Assembly: GCA_005888865.1 (NCBI GenBank)
Contig: VBCL01000180.1
Coordinates: 1 to 14,100, forward strand
Source of the DNA: Betaproteobacteria bacterium
GTDB taxonomy: Bacteria > Pseudomonadota > Gammaproteobacteria > Burkholderiales > Casimicrobiaceae
Direction: 5' to 3'
Length of the DNA: 14,100 nucleotides
Shown: piece after piece, positions 1 through 6,145 of the stretch
Layout of the letters: every line of letters starts with the position of its first letter
How positions within the stretch are numbered: the stretch's first letter is position 1
Translations under genes and position numbers: made by a program
Notes under the pieces: model-generated
What the model was told of the DNA's origin: nothing
Seen by the model: the letters and a program-made list of their open reading frames with translations, nothing else
Database searches by the model: none

Positions 1-159
1 AAGCAGGACCTCAAGATGATCCTGCCGCGAACCGAGTATCACTGCGTGCGTTGTGGCGGACACCAGGGGCATGTCTTCGACGACGGGCCGCCGCCGACGG
101 GCCTGCGTTACTGCAACAACGGTGTCGCGCTCAGGTTCGTCCCGCAGAAGAAAGCGTAG
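1..159 (+). CDS. msrB: Peptide-methionine (R)-S-oxide reductase, C-terminal fragment
   Basis: This is the last 52 residues of an MsrB protein; the gene begins before the window. MsrB reduces methionine-R-sulfoxide in proteins back to methionine. The visible part contains the second zinc-binding CxxC (CVRCGGHQGH, about residues 15-24 of the fragment), the family block GHVFDDGPPPTGLRYC with the catalytic cysteine at residue 38, and the terminal ALRFVP strand. The residue after the catalytic Cys is Asn (RYCNN) where many homologues have Ile or Met. The stop is TAG at 157-159. Only 21 bases separate it from the stop of the convergent protease gene. The family call is firm; the start and N-terminal half are not visible. 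Confidence 0.93.
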   Translation, partial: KQDLKMILPRTEYHCVRCGGHQGHVFDDGPPPTGLRYCNNGVALRFVPQKKA

Positions 160-180
160 ACGTTCGAGGCAAGGAGTCCG

Positions 181-1764
181 TCAGCCCGCGCGGCGATTGC
201 TGCCGGAGTCCTTTTCCTGGTCGACGAGTTCCTGGCGCACCGCACGCAGACGGCTCTCCGCCGCCGAAAGCTGATAGAAGTCGCCGTCGCCCGCCTTGAT
301 GGCGAGCTCGAGCTGCATTACCGCCGCTTTCAGATTGCCCTGCCAGGCGTAGAACTCCGCCTGATGCTGATGCTGGAGAAGCTGTTTGCCGAGCGCGGCA
401 TAGGCCCGCGCCGCAAGCTGATGCAACGGCCCATCGGATGGGAAACGCTGCAACTGCTCGGTCAGGAAGGTTGCCGCCTTGCTCGCCTGATTGTCCTTCA
501 TCAGCGCTTCCGGATAATCGTAGACGAGCTGCATCTTCCGCGGATAGCGAACGAGCGCCGCTTGGTAGCGCGTGATCGCGGCCTTCAGTTGCCCGGATTG
601 CATGAGTACCTGGCCCGCGATGCCCTCGATCATCGGGTGCGGCGGCGCGGTCTTCTCGAGCGCGGTGAGCTCGGCCTGCGCGGTCTTGAGATCCTGGGCC
701 CGGAGCAGGGCGGCGACCAGGCCGTAGTGCGCCGCGACTTCGTTGTTGTACTTGCGCTCGGCGATTGCGTCGCGAAAGAAGGCCACCGCTTCCCTCGGAG
801 TCCCTTCGTAGCTCCTGAGCAACGCCCGCACCATCTGAAAATCAAGCGAGTCCGGCACCTGCCGGAACGGGAGCCCCTGCGCGCGCGCCTGGGCATCGGC
901 GATGCGTTGGGTGGTGACCGGGTGGTCGCGCAGATAGTTGGGAGCGTTGCCCTCGACGAATCGGGTCGATCGCTGCAGCCTTTCCATGAACGTCGCCATC
1001 GACGTCGGATCGAACCCTGCCGCGACCATGCGCTGGAAGCCGATGCGGTCCGCCTCCTCTTCGTTCTGGCGCGTAAAAGTGATCTGGCTCTGGATCGCGA
1101 GCCCCGAGGCCGAGGCGATCGCTGCCTGCGTCATGTCGCCGCTCGAGGACGAGTGCGAACGAGAGACGAGGACCGCAGCGGCCAATGCGCCGAGCATCGC
1201 CAGCATCGCGTCGCGCTGGTTGCCCAGACTGCGCGCGATATGGTGCTGGGTGACGTGCGTGATTTCATGGCCAAGCACCGACGCCAGCTCGGATTCGGTC
1301 TGCGTGAGCAGGATGAGGCCCGTGTTGACGCCGACGAAGCCGCCAGGAAGCGCAAAGGCGTTGATCGAAGAATCAGCCATCGCGAAGAACTCGAAATCGA
1401 ACGGCGCCCCGGGGACGGCGTTGACCAGGCGGTTGCCGAGCTCGTTCAGGTAGCCGACGACCTCAGGATCGTTGAGATAGCCACCGCTGCCGCGGACCTC
1501 GCGCATCACGCTCTCGCCGAGCTTGCGTTCCTGAACGCCGGAGAGCAACGCCGCTGACGGATCGCCGAGGTCTGGAAGACCTTGCGGAAGATTCTGGAGA
1601 GCGGGCGGCGGTGGATTCGGGACAGCCTGAGATCGACCGAACACCGGAAGATCCTGCGCAGTATTCTGCGCCCCCGCGACGGGCATCAGTGCAAGCGACG
1701 CACCGATCCACGCGACCATGGTGGAACGGAACCGGCGGCGAACGGCAGGGGGCGTTTCGGTCAC
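181..1764 (-). CDS. M48-family periplasmic zinc metalloprotease (BepA/YfgC-like) with TPR-like C-terminus
   Basis: Predicted 527-residue periplasmic protease resembling BepA, which in E. coli helps outer-membrane protein assembly and degrades stalled substrates. Numbered from the GTG at 1764: a basic n-region (RRRFR, 9-13), a hydrophobic stretch and a likely cleavage after VAGA near 32; a Pro-rich linker; the zinc motif HEITH at 166-170; a second zinc-ligand region NEEEADRIG around 234-242; and LRDHP with His281, which matches the spacing of the BepA regulatory His. From about 320 onward there are Ala/Leu-rich helical repeats of TPR type. The start is uncertain. The frame stays open to 2082, but that would overlap moaC. 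ATG 1719 would remove the positive n-region, so GTG 1764 is preferred although its ribosome site is poor. The gene is divergent from moaC. The family is clear; the physiological role is inferred. Confidence 0.9.
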   Translation of the reverse strand: MTETPPAVRRRFRSTMVAWIGASLALMPVAGAQNTAQDLPVFGRSQAVPNPPPPALQNLPQGLPDLGDPSAALLSGVQERKLGESVMREVRGSGGYLNDPEVVGYLNELGNRLVNAVPGAPFDFEFFAMADSSINAFALPGGFVGVNTGLILLTQTESELASVLGHEITHVTQHHIARSLGNQRDAMLAMLGALAAAVLVSRSHSSSSGDMTQAAIASASGLAIQSQITFTRQNEEEADRIGFQRMVAAGFDPTSMATFMERLQRSTRFVEGNAPNYLRDHPVTTQRIADAQARAQGLPFRQVPDSLDFQMVRALLRSYEGTPREAVAFFRDAIAERKYNNEVAAHYGLVAALLRAQDLKTAQAELTALEKTAPPHPMIEGIAGQVLMQSGQLKAAITRYQAALVRYPRKMQLVYDYPEALMKDNQASKAATFLTEQLQRFPSDGPLHQLAARAYAALGKQLLQHQHQAEFYAWQGNLKAAVMQLELAIKAGDGDFYQLSAAESRLRAVRQELVDQEKDSGSNRRAG

Positions 1765-1773
1765 GGTGCTATG

Positions 1774-1779
1774 ATTATC
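1774..1779 (-). promoter_or_regulatory. Possible -10 box for the M48 protease gene
   Basis: On the minus strand this reads GATAAT, five of six matches to TATAAT, in the short divergent region before the protease gene. No good -35 lies at the right distance. Transcription from here would start only a few bases before GTG 1764, so it would give a near-leaderless message for that start or a leader of about 48 bases for ATG 1719. Weak evidence. Confidence 0.25.
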
Positions 1780-1839
1780 CTGCCGCGGCGAAAGTTCTGG
1801 ACGCGTGGGAGAGCGGATACTCAAGGGCGGGCGAGCGCG

Positions 1840-2328
1840 ATGGCTGGACAACGGGCACATTTTACCCACTTCGACGCCGCCGGTCAGGCGCGCATGGTCG
1901 ACGTGGCGGGTAAGGAGATCACGCGGCGGATCGCGCGGGCGGGGGGCCGCATCGTCATGCGGGCCGAGACATTGGCGATGATTCGCGCCGGCCAGGCCGG
2001 GAAGGGTGACGTGCTGGGCGTGGCACGCATCGCCGCAATCCAGGCGGCCAAGCGCACCGCCGAGCTGATCCCCCTGGCGCATCCGCTGCCGCTGACCTCG
2101 ATCGTGGTCGAGTTCGCGCTGGATGAGCCGGCAAGCGCCGTGGCGATCGAGGTGAGCGCCGAGACCCTGGATCGCACCGGCGTCGAGATGGAAGCCCTCA
2201 CCGCAGCGGCCGTCGGCCTACTGACGATCTACGACATGTGCAAAGCAGTCGATCGCGGCATGCGCATCGAGAGCGTGCGCCTGCTCGAGAAGTCGGGCGG
2301 GAAGTCGGGGCATTTCACGGCAGAGTGA
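1840..2328 (+). CDS. moaC: Cyclic pyranopterin monophosphate synthase
   Basis: MoaC converts the MoaA product (3',8-cyclo-GTP) to cyclic pyranopterin monophosphate, the first stable intermediate of molybdenum cofactor synthesis, in the cytoplasm. The 162-residue product has the usual family length. It begins MAGQRAHFTHFD and carries the conserved blocks KGDVLGVARIAAIQAAKRT (55-73), LIPLAHPLPLT (77-87) and GVEMEALTAAAVGLLTIYDM (114-133). Lys55, Asp132 and Lys135 line up, at a constant offset, with the E. coli catalytic residues Lys51, Asp128 and Lys131. The ATG at 1840 follows a purine-rich stretch (AAGGGCGGGCGAG). The frame is open further upstream, but that part lies antisense to the protease signal-peptide region and does not resemble MoaC. 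The gene stands alone, divergent from the protease, and looks like housekeeping. Confidence 0.97.
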   Translation: MAGQRAHFTHFDAAGQARMVDVAGKEITRRIARAGGRIVMRAETLAMIRAGQAGKGDVLGVARIAAIQAAKRTAELIPLAHPLPLTSIVVEFALDEPASAVAIEVSAETLDRTGVEMEALTAAAVGLLTIYDMCKAVDRGMRIESVRLLEKSGGKSGHFTAE

Positions 2329-2480
2329 CGGATCGGTCCTGGCTCAAATCTGAGTCGGCCGCGGCCTCCTCGGACGATCAGTCTAGGGTGTAATGTCGCG
2401 TGTCGGCCGCCAGCGGCGACTCGCGGACGCTCGACCCCCACGCGCTGCGCGCGCGGGTTCCCCTCTCGCTGCTCGCACCG

Positions 2481-3689
2481 CTACCAGTTCCACATCGAGC
2501 CGTCTTCGAGTCGATTTACGGGTAACGCGCTGGGCTGGTACGGGTACTTGGCGGCAAGCTTCTCGTCGATGACCACACCGTGGCCTGGCGCATCGCCCGG
2601 ATGCATATAACCCTGGTCGTACCAGTACGCGTGCGGGAAGACCGCATCGGTCTCGGGCGTGTGCCGCATGTATTCCTGCACGCCGAAGTTGGGCACCCAG
2701 GTGTCGAAGTGCAGCGCCGCGCCCATGCATACCGGCGAGAGATCGGTCGCGCCGTGGCAGCCGGTGCGCACGTGATAGAGCTCGGCGAGATGCGCAATCC
2801 GGCGCAGGTGGGTGATGCCTCCGGCGTGCACGACCGTCGCGCGAACGAAGTCGATGAGCTGTTCGGTGATCAGCGTCTGGCAGTCGTGGATCGTGTTGAA
2901 TACCTCGCCCACCGCGATCGGCGTGACCGTGTGCTGGCGGATGAGACGGAAGCCCTCCTGGTTCTCCGCGGGCGTCGGGTCCTCCATCCAGAATAGACGG
3001 TAGGGCTCGAGCGCCTTTCCCAGCCGTCCGGCCTCGATCGGGGTCAGCCGGTGGTGCACGTCGTGCAGGATGTGATGCTCGAAGCCGAAGCGTACGCGTA
3101 TCGCCTCGAACAGCTTTGGAACGTGGTCGAGATACTTCGAGGTCGACCAGACGTTCTCGCTCGCAATCGCGGCGTCCGCTGGCTCGTAGTACATCCGGTC
3201 CTTCGATACCCCATATGTCGACGCGAGCCCGGGAATGCCCGACTGGGCACGAATAGCTTTGTACCCGAGGCCGGCATAGCGCGCGACCTCGTCCAATGTC
3301 TCGTCGATGTCCTTACCGTTGGCGTGGCCGTAGACCATCACCCCGTCGCGGCTCCTGCCTCCCAGGAGCTGGTAGAGGGGCAGGCGGGCCACTTTGCCCT
3401 TGATGTCCCAGAGCGCCGTATCGACGGCCGCGATGGCGCACATCGTCACCGGGCCCCGGCGCCAATACGCTCCACGATAAAGGTATTGCCAGATGTCCTC
3501 GATCATCGCCGGATCGCGGCCGATGAGCGCGGGGATGATGTGCTCGGTGAGGTACGTCGCGACGGCGAGCTCGCGCCCGTTCAGCGTCGCGTCGCCCAGG
3601 CCGTCGATGCCTTCGTCGGTTTCGATCCGGAGGGTGACGAAGTTGCGTCCGGGACTGCAGACAATGACACGGCCGGCGGTAATCTTCAT
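2481..3689 (-). CDS. manD: D-mannonate dehydratase, enolase superfamily
   Basis: Dehydrates D-mannonate to 2-keto-3-deoxy-D-gluconate (KDG), the step after UxuB in glucuronate breakdown. From ATG 3689 the product is 402 residues, the exact length of characterised enolase-superfamily ManD proteins. Family residues fall at their expected positions: Arg147 and Tyr159 (base), Asp210, Glu236 and Glu262 (Mg ligands), His212, His312, Glu339 and the C-terminal Trp402 (ending GSMWNW). Position 314 is Ala; from memory this is the residue found in the efficient mannonate-specific subgroup rather than the promiscuous one. The frame continues upstream to a GTG at 3764, but family length favours 3689, even though no clear Shine-Dalgarno precedes it. 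Divergent from the GntR regulator, which probably controls it. This gene is a different family from the UxuA-type mannonate dehydratase. Confidence 0.95.
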   Translation of the reverse strand: MKITAGRVIVCSPGRNFVTLRIETDEGIDGLGDATLNGRELAVATYLTEHIIPALIGRDPAMIEDIWQYLYRGAYWRRGPVTMCAIAAVDTALWDIKGKVARLPLYQLLGGRSRDGVMVYGHANGKDIDETLDEVARYAGLGYKAIRAQSGIPGLASTYGVSKDRMYYEPADAAIASENVWSTSKYLDHVPKLFEAIRVRFGFEHHILHDVHHRLTPIEAGRLGKALEPYRLFWMEDPTPAENQEGFRLIRQHTVTPIAVGEVFNTIHDCQTLITEQLIDFVRATVVHAGGITHLRRIAHLAELYHVRTGCHGATDLSPVCMGAALHFDTWVPNFGVQEYMRHTPETDAVFPHAYWYDQGYMHPGDAPGHGVVIDEKLAAKYPYQPSALPVNRLEDGSMWNW

Positions 3690-3796
3690 GGCGGAAAGGA
3701 AAAGGTAAAGTGGAGCGCGAGGCGGCGAATCGAAGCGTAGGAGCGTCGCGGGGTTGCAGGTCACGCGGGACTCACTTTTCGACGCGCTGGCCGGCT

Positions 3797-3821
3797 GGTT
3801 CGGTGGCTAGGCCACTTGACC
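3797..3821. promoter_or_regulatory. 25-bp imperfect dyad, candidate GntR operator at the manD promoter
   Basis: Arms GGTTCGGTGGC (3797-3807) and GCCACTTGACC (3811-3821) flank TAG. The inner five bases of each arm pair perfectly, and 8 of 11 pair overall. The core TGGCTAGGCCA resembles the FadR-type TNGTNNNACNA pattern in its outer bases only. It sits just downstream of the candidate manD -10 box, at the expected transcription start, and inside the divergent region shared with the GntR regulator gene. Binding is inferred. Confidence 0.4.
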
Positions 3822-3823
3822 GC

Positions 3824-3853
3824 AGTATAGGCGAATGGCTACCATCGAGTCGA
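3824..3853 (-). promoter_or_regulatory. Candidate sigma-70 promoter for manD
   Basis: Read on the minus strand: -35 TCGACT (3848-3853, four of six matches), an 18-base spacer, and -10 TATACT (3824-3829, five of six matches). Transcription would start near 3817, giving a leader of roughly 130 bases before ATG 3689. The adjoining dyad at 3797-3821 would then overlap the start site. Confidence 0.35.
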
Positions 3854-3917
3854 GTGCCGGGTCGATCGCCGATCGTGCCGCCATCCGACGCCAACACTAG
3901 GCCGGACCCCCGGTCAT

Positions 3918-3922
3918 GGAGG
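3918..3922 (+). promoter_or_regulatory. Ribosome binding site fixing the GTG start of the GntR regulator
   Basis: GGAGG lies 10 bases before GTG 3933. The ATG at 3916 that overlaps it is in another frame, so GTG 3933 is the only well-placed start. Confidence 0.6.
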
Positions 3923-3932
3923 AAATCCCGCC

Positions 3933-4685
3933 GTGCCCCTGCAAGCCGTCGAGCCGCGCCGGCTCTACCGGCAGATCGCCGCTCAAATCACGGAGCTGAT
4001 CGCCAGCGGAGAGTTCCCGCCGGGCGCGCGGTTGCCTGCGGAGCGTGACCTGGCGAGCTCGCTTGGCGTAAGCCGCGCCTCCGTGCGCGAGGCAATCATC
4101 TCCCTCGAGATCGGGGGCCTGGTCGAAGTGCGCGTCGGTACCGGTATTTTCGTCACTTCGCCCGCAGCCCAGAGCCAGGCGACCCGCGATGCGGGGCCGG
4201 GACCCTTCGAGCTGTTGCAGGCGAGAAAGCTGATCGAAGGCGAGATCGCAGCCGTGGCCGCGACGAAAGCCTCGCAGCCTGATCTCGATCTGCTGCGACA
4301 GAGCCTGCAGCACATGGAGGCGCACGTCGAGGACTTCGCCGTGCGCGAGGCGAGCGACCGTGAGTTTCACCTCGGCATTGCCAAAGCGACCGGGAACAGT
4401 TCGCTGGAGCTCGTCGTCGAAGGGTTGTGGGATCAGCGCGCCGAGTTGTGGGGTCGTCTGCAGAGTCACTTTCATACGCAGGAGCTGGCGCGCAAGACGA
4501 TCCGCGATCACGCCGCCATTCTCGATGCCATTTGCGCGCGCGATCCGGCCGCGGCGCGCGCGGCGATGCATCGCCACCTGACACGGGTGGTGCGCGAATT
4601 CCAGCGCGGCCTCGAAGATGGCACGCGCCCGACGGCGCGCCCGTCCGGGGCATCGCGGCCGAGCGCACGGCGGGCGCGGGCGTGA
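3933..4685 (+). CDS. GntR-family transcriptional regulator, FadR/FCD subfamily (UxuR/ExuR-like)
   Basis: A 250-residue DNA-binding regulator, probably a repressor released by a sugar acid. Residues 10-75 form the GntR winged helix-turn-helix (LYRQIAAQITELIASGEF, then LPAERDLASSLGVSRASVRE, then the wing GLVEVRVGTGIFV). Residues 92-220 form an all-helical FCD effector domain with the usual metal-ligand set: Asp142 and His146 (SDREFH), His193 (RDHAAI) and His215 (MHRHL). The last 20 or so residues are an Arg/Ala/Pro-rich tail. Starts at GTG behind a GGAGG site. It lies between manD and the ABC/uxuB operon, so it most likely senses a uronate or aldonate intermediate and controls both sides. The subfamily is clear; the effector is inferred from neighbours. 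Confidence 0.92.
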   Translation: MPLQAVEPRRLYRQIAAQITELIASGEFPPGARLPAERDLASSLGVSRASVREAIISLEIGGLVEVRVGTGIFVTSPAAQSQATRDAGPGPFELLQARKLIEGEIAAVAATKASQPDLDLLRQSLQHMEAHVEDFAVREASDREFHLGIAKATGNSSLELVVEGLWDQRAELWGRLQSHFHTQELARKTIRDHAAILDAICARDPAAARAAMHRHLTRVVREFQRGLEDGTRPTARPSGASRPSARRARA

Positions 4686-4741
4686 ACGTGAATTTCGCCA
4701 TCCGGGCGGCGCCGCGGCGGCGAGCTCGACGCTTCGATCAT

Positions 4742-4759
4742 GGCTGGCTCGAGTCAGCC
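4742..4759. promoter_or_regulatory. 18-bp near-perfect palindrome ahead of the ABC operon
   Basis: GGCTGGCTCGAGTCAGCC, centred on CTCGAG, with one mismatched pair. It lies in the 105-base gap between the GntR gene and the first binding-protein gene, about 20 bases before the ribosome site AAGGAGG at 4778-4784. It could be an operator or a leader hairpin. It is not the same sequence as the dyad before manD. No convincing promoter was found beside it. Confidence 0.3.
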
Positions 4760-4790
4760 GTGGGTTACGCAGTCACCAAGGAGGAACAGC

Positions 4791-6014
4791 ATGCGTTCAC
4801 AAAAGAAAGTCGATTTACCGGGATCCCCACTTCGCCGCGCCGGATTGCGCCTCGCTGCAACGGCACTCGGCGCGGCCGCGTTGCTTGCGCTGGGCCTGCC
4901 GGCCTGGGCTCAGGCTCCCGCGATGCCGAAGAGCCCGGTCACCCTTAACATCGTCGACGTCGCCGGCAACCTCGCGCTCACTCAGGACGCCATCGACGCT
5001 TACCAGAAGAAGCATTCGCAGCTGGTTTCCAAGATCACCTTCACCAAGGCGCCCGCGCCGGAGCTGCCGGGCAAGCTCAAGGCCATGCAGGGGGCCGGCC
5101 GCAGCGACATCGACATGGTGCTGACGGGCACAGACTTCCTTGCCGCCGGCATCGAGCAGGGCGTACTGGCGAAGGTTCTCCCGGAATACGCGGCGAAATT
5201 TCCGAACCTCACGAGCAACTATCAGCCGGCGGCCGCCAAGATGCAGGAGCTGGCGCAGGACTACGGCGTCGTCGTCACGTTCATGCCGGCGGGGCCGCTG
5301 CTCGAGTACAACCCCGCCAAGGTCAAGCAGGCGCCGACGACGCCGCAGGAGCTGCTCGCCTGGTGCAAGGCCAATCCGAACCGGCTGATCTACGCGAGGC
5401 CAGCCAACTCGGGGCCCGGGCGCACTTTCATCATGGGGCTGCCGTATATCCTTGGCGACAAGAACCCGAAGGATCCCGTCAATGGCTGGGAGAAGACCTG
5501 GGCGTACCTCAAGGATCTCAACAGCTGCATCGAGTACTACCCAACGGGCACCGGCGCGGTGATGAAGGAGCTCGGTGAAGGGTCGCGCGACATCACCGTC
5601 ACCATGACCGGGTGGGACCTGAATCCGCGTATTCTCGGCATCGTGCCCAAGGACTACAAGGTCACACCGCTGAAGGGGATGACCTGGATCAACGACGCCC
5701 ACTACATGGTGATCCCGAAGGGCGTGGCGCCGGAGAAGGTCGCAGTGATTCTCGATCTGATGGCGTACCTGCTCACCCCGGAAGCGCAGGCGTACACCTA
5801 CGATAAGGGCTATTTCTATCCCGGCCCGGCGGTGAAGAACGTCACGCTGTCGATGGCGCCGAAAGAAAGCCAGGATGCGATCAAGGAGTTCGGGCGGCCG
5901 GAATACGACAAATGGCTCAGCGAGTTCCCGCACACGCAGTCATTGGAGCCGAAGGCGCAGGTCGAGGCGTTCCGCATCTGGGATCAGCAGGTCGGCGCGC
6001 AAAAAACGAAGTGA
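4791..6014 (+). CDS. ABC transporter extracellular solute-binding protein 1
   Basis: A 407-residue periplasmic binding protein that should capture the ligand for the importer encoded downstream. It has a basic n-region, a hydrophobic core (about 17-37) and a signal cleavage after AWA near residue 40. The mature part starts APAMPKSPVTLNIVDVAG and has the family-1 type layout of a two-lobed sugar/polyamine binder. Conserved stretches include APAPELP, QGAGRSDIDMVLTG, FMPAGPLLEYNP and PEAQAYTYDKGYF. The start is ATG 4791, seven bases after AAGGAGG; an upstream ATG at 4740 is in frame but lacks a ribosome site. The product is about three quarters identical by hand count, without gaps in the mature region, to the next gene product. 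Ligand unknown; the neighbours uxuB and manD point to a hexuronate, aldonate or short oligosaccharide. Confidence 0.9.
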   Translation: MRSQKKVDLPGSPLRRAGLRLAATALGAAALLALGLPAWAQAPAMPKSPVTLNIVDVAGNLALTQDAIDAYQKKHSQLVSKITFTKAPAPELPGKLKAMQGAGRSDIDMVLTGTDFLAAGIEQGVLAKVLPEYAAKFPNLTSNYQPAAAKMQELAQDYGVVVTFMPAGPLLEYNPAKVKQAPTTPQELLAWCKANPNRLIYARPANSGPGRTFIMGLPYILGDKNPKDPVNGWEKTWAYLKDLNSCIEYYPTGTGAVMKELGEGSRDITVTMTGWDLNPRILGIVPKDYKVTPLKGMTWINDAHYMVIPKGVAPEKVAVILDLMAYLLTPEAQAYTYDKGYFYPGPAVKNVTLSMAPKESQDAIKEFGRPEYDKWLSEFPHTQSLEPKAQVEAFRIWDQQVGAQKTK

Positions 6015-6027
6015 CGCGACTCCGAGA

Positions 6028-6050
6028 GCGGGTCGCTTAAAGCGGCCCGC
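6028..6050 (+). other. Stem-loop after solute-binding protein gene 1
   Basis: GCGGGTCGC (6028-6036) and GCGGCCCGC (6042-6050) form a 9-bp stem with one T-G wobble around TTAAA. There is no U-tract after it, so it is more likely an mRNA-stabilising or processing hairpin than a terminator. It corresponds in position and partly in sequence to the hairpin at 7355-7379. Confidence 0.5.
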
Positions 6051-6068
6051 GATGCGAAACAAATGCGT

Positions 6069-6112
6069 CATCCCGGCCCCGGCCTGCGCCGGGGCCGGGG
6101 CCGGGAATCCAG
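6069..6112. repeat. REP-like extragenic palindrome
   Basis: Inside the gap between the two binding-protein genes, CCCGGCCCCGGC (6072-6083) and GCCGGGGCCGGG (6088-6099) form a perfect 12-bp stem with a CTGC loop, followed by an extra GCCGGG unit. The flanks CGTCAT and GGGAATCCAG match the ends of the GTCATTCCCG...CGGGAATCCAG type of dispersed palindrome seen in many proteobacterial genomes. Only one copy is in the window, so its repeated nature is from general knowledge. Confidence 0.5.
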
Positions 6113-6133
6113 GTGCGCCATTTCGTCGATCGT

Positions 6134-6139
6134 AAAGGA
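6134..6139 (+). promoter_or_regulatory. Ribosome binding site supporting a TTG start
   Basis: AAAGGA lies six bases before TTG 6146 and is the best-placed site for the second binding-protein gene. The in-frame GTG at 6113 has no comparable site and lies in the palindrome flank. Confidence 0.5.
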
Positions 6140-6145
6140 ACCGCA

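Noticed and set aside
364..1557. Long open frame (397 codons) on the plus strand within the protease gene
   Set aside because: It is antisense to a clear M48 protease with intact zinc motif. Its product is Arg/Glu/His-rich with no recognisable domain, as expected from the mirror frame of GC-rich coding DNA.
1765..2082. Upstream extension of the M48 protease frame over moaC
   Set aside because: The extra 106 residues lie antisense to most of moaC, have no signal-peptide character and would place the export signal far inside the protein.
2329..2480. Terminator between moaC and manD
   Set aside because: Several short GC-rich inverted pieces occur, but no stable stem followed by a U-tract on either strand; nothing definite was seen here.
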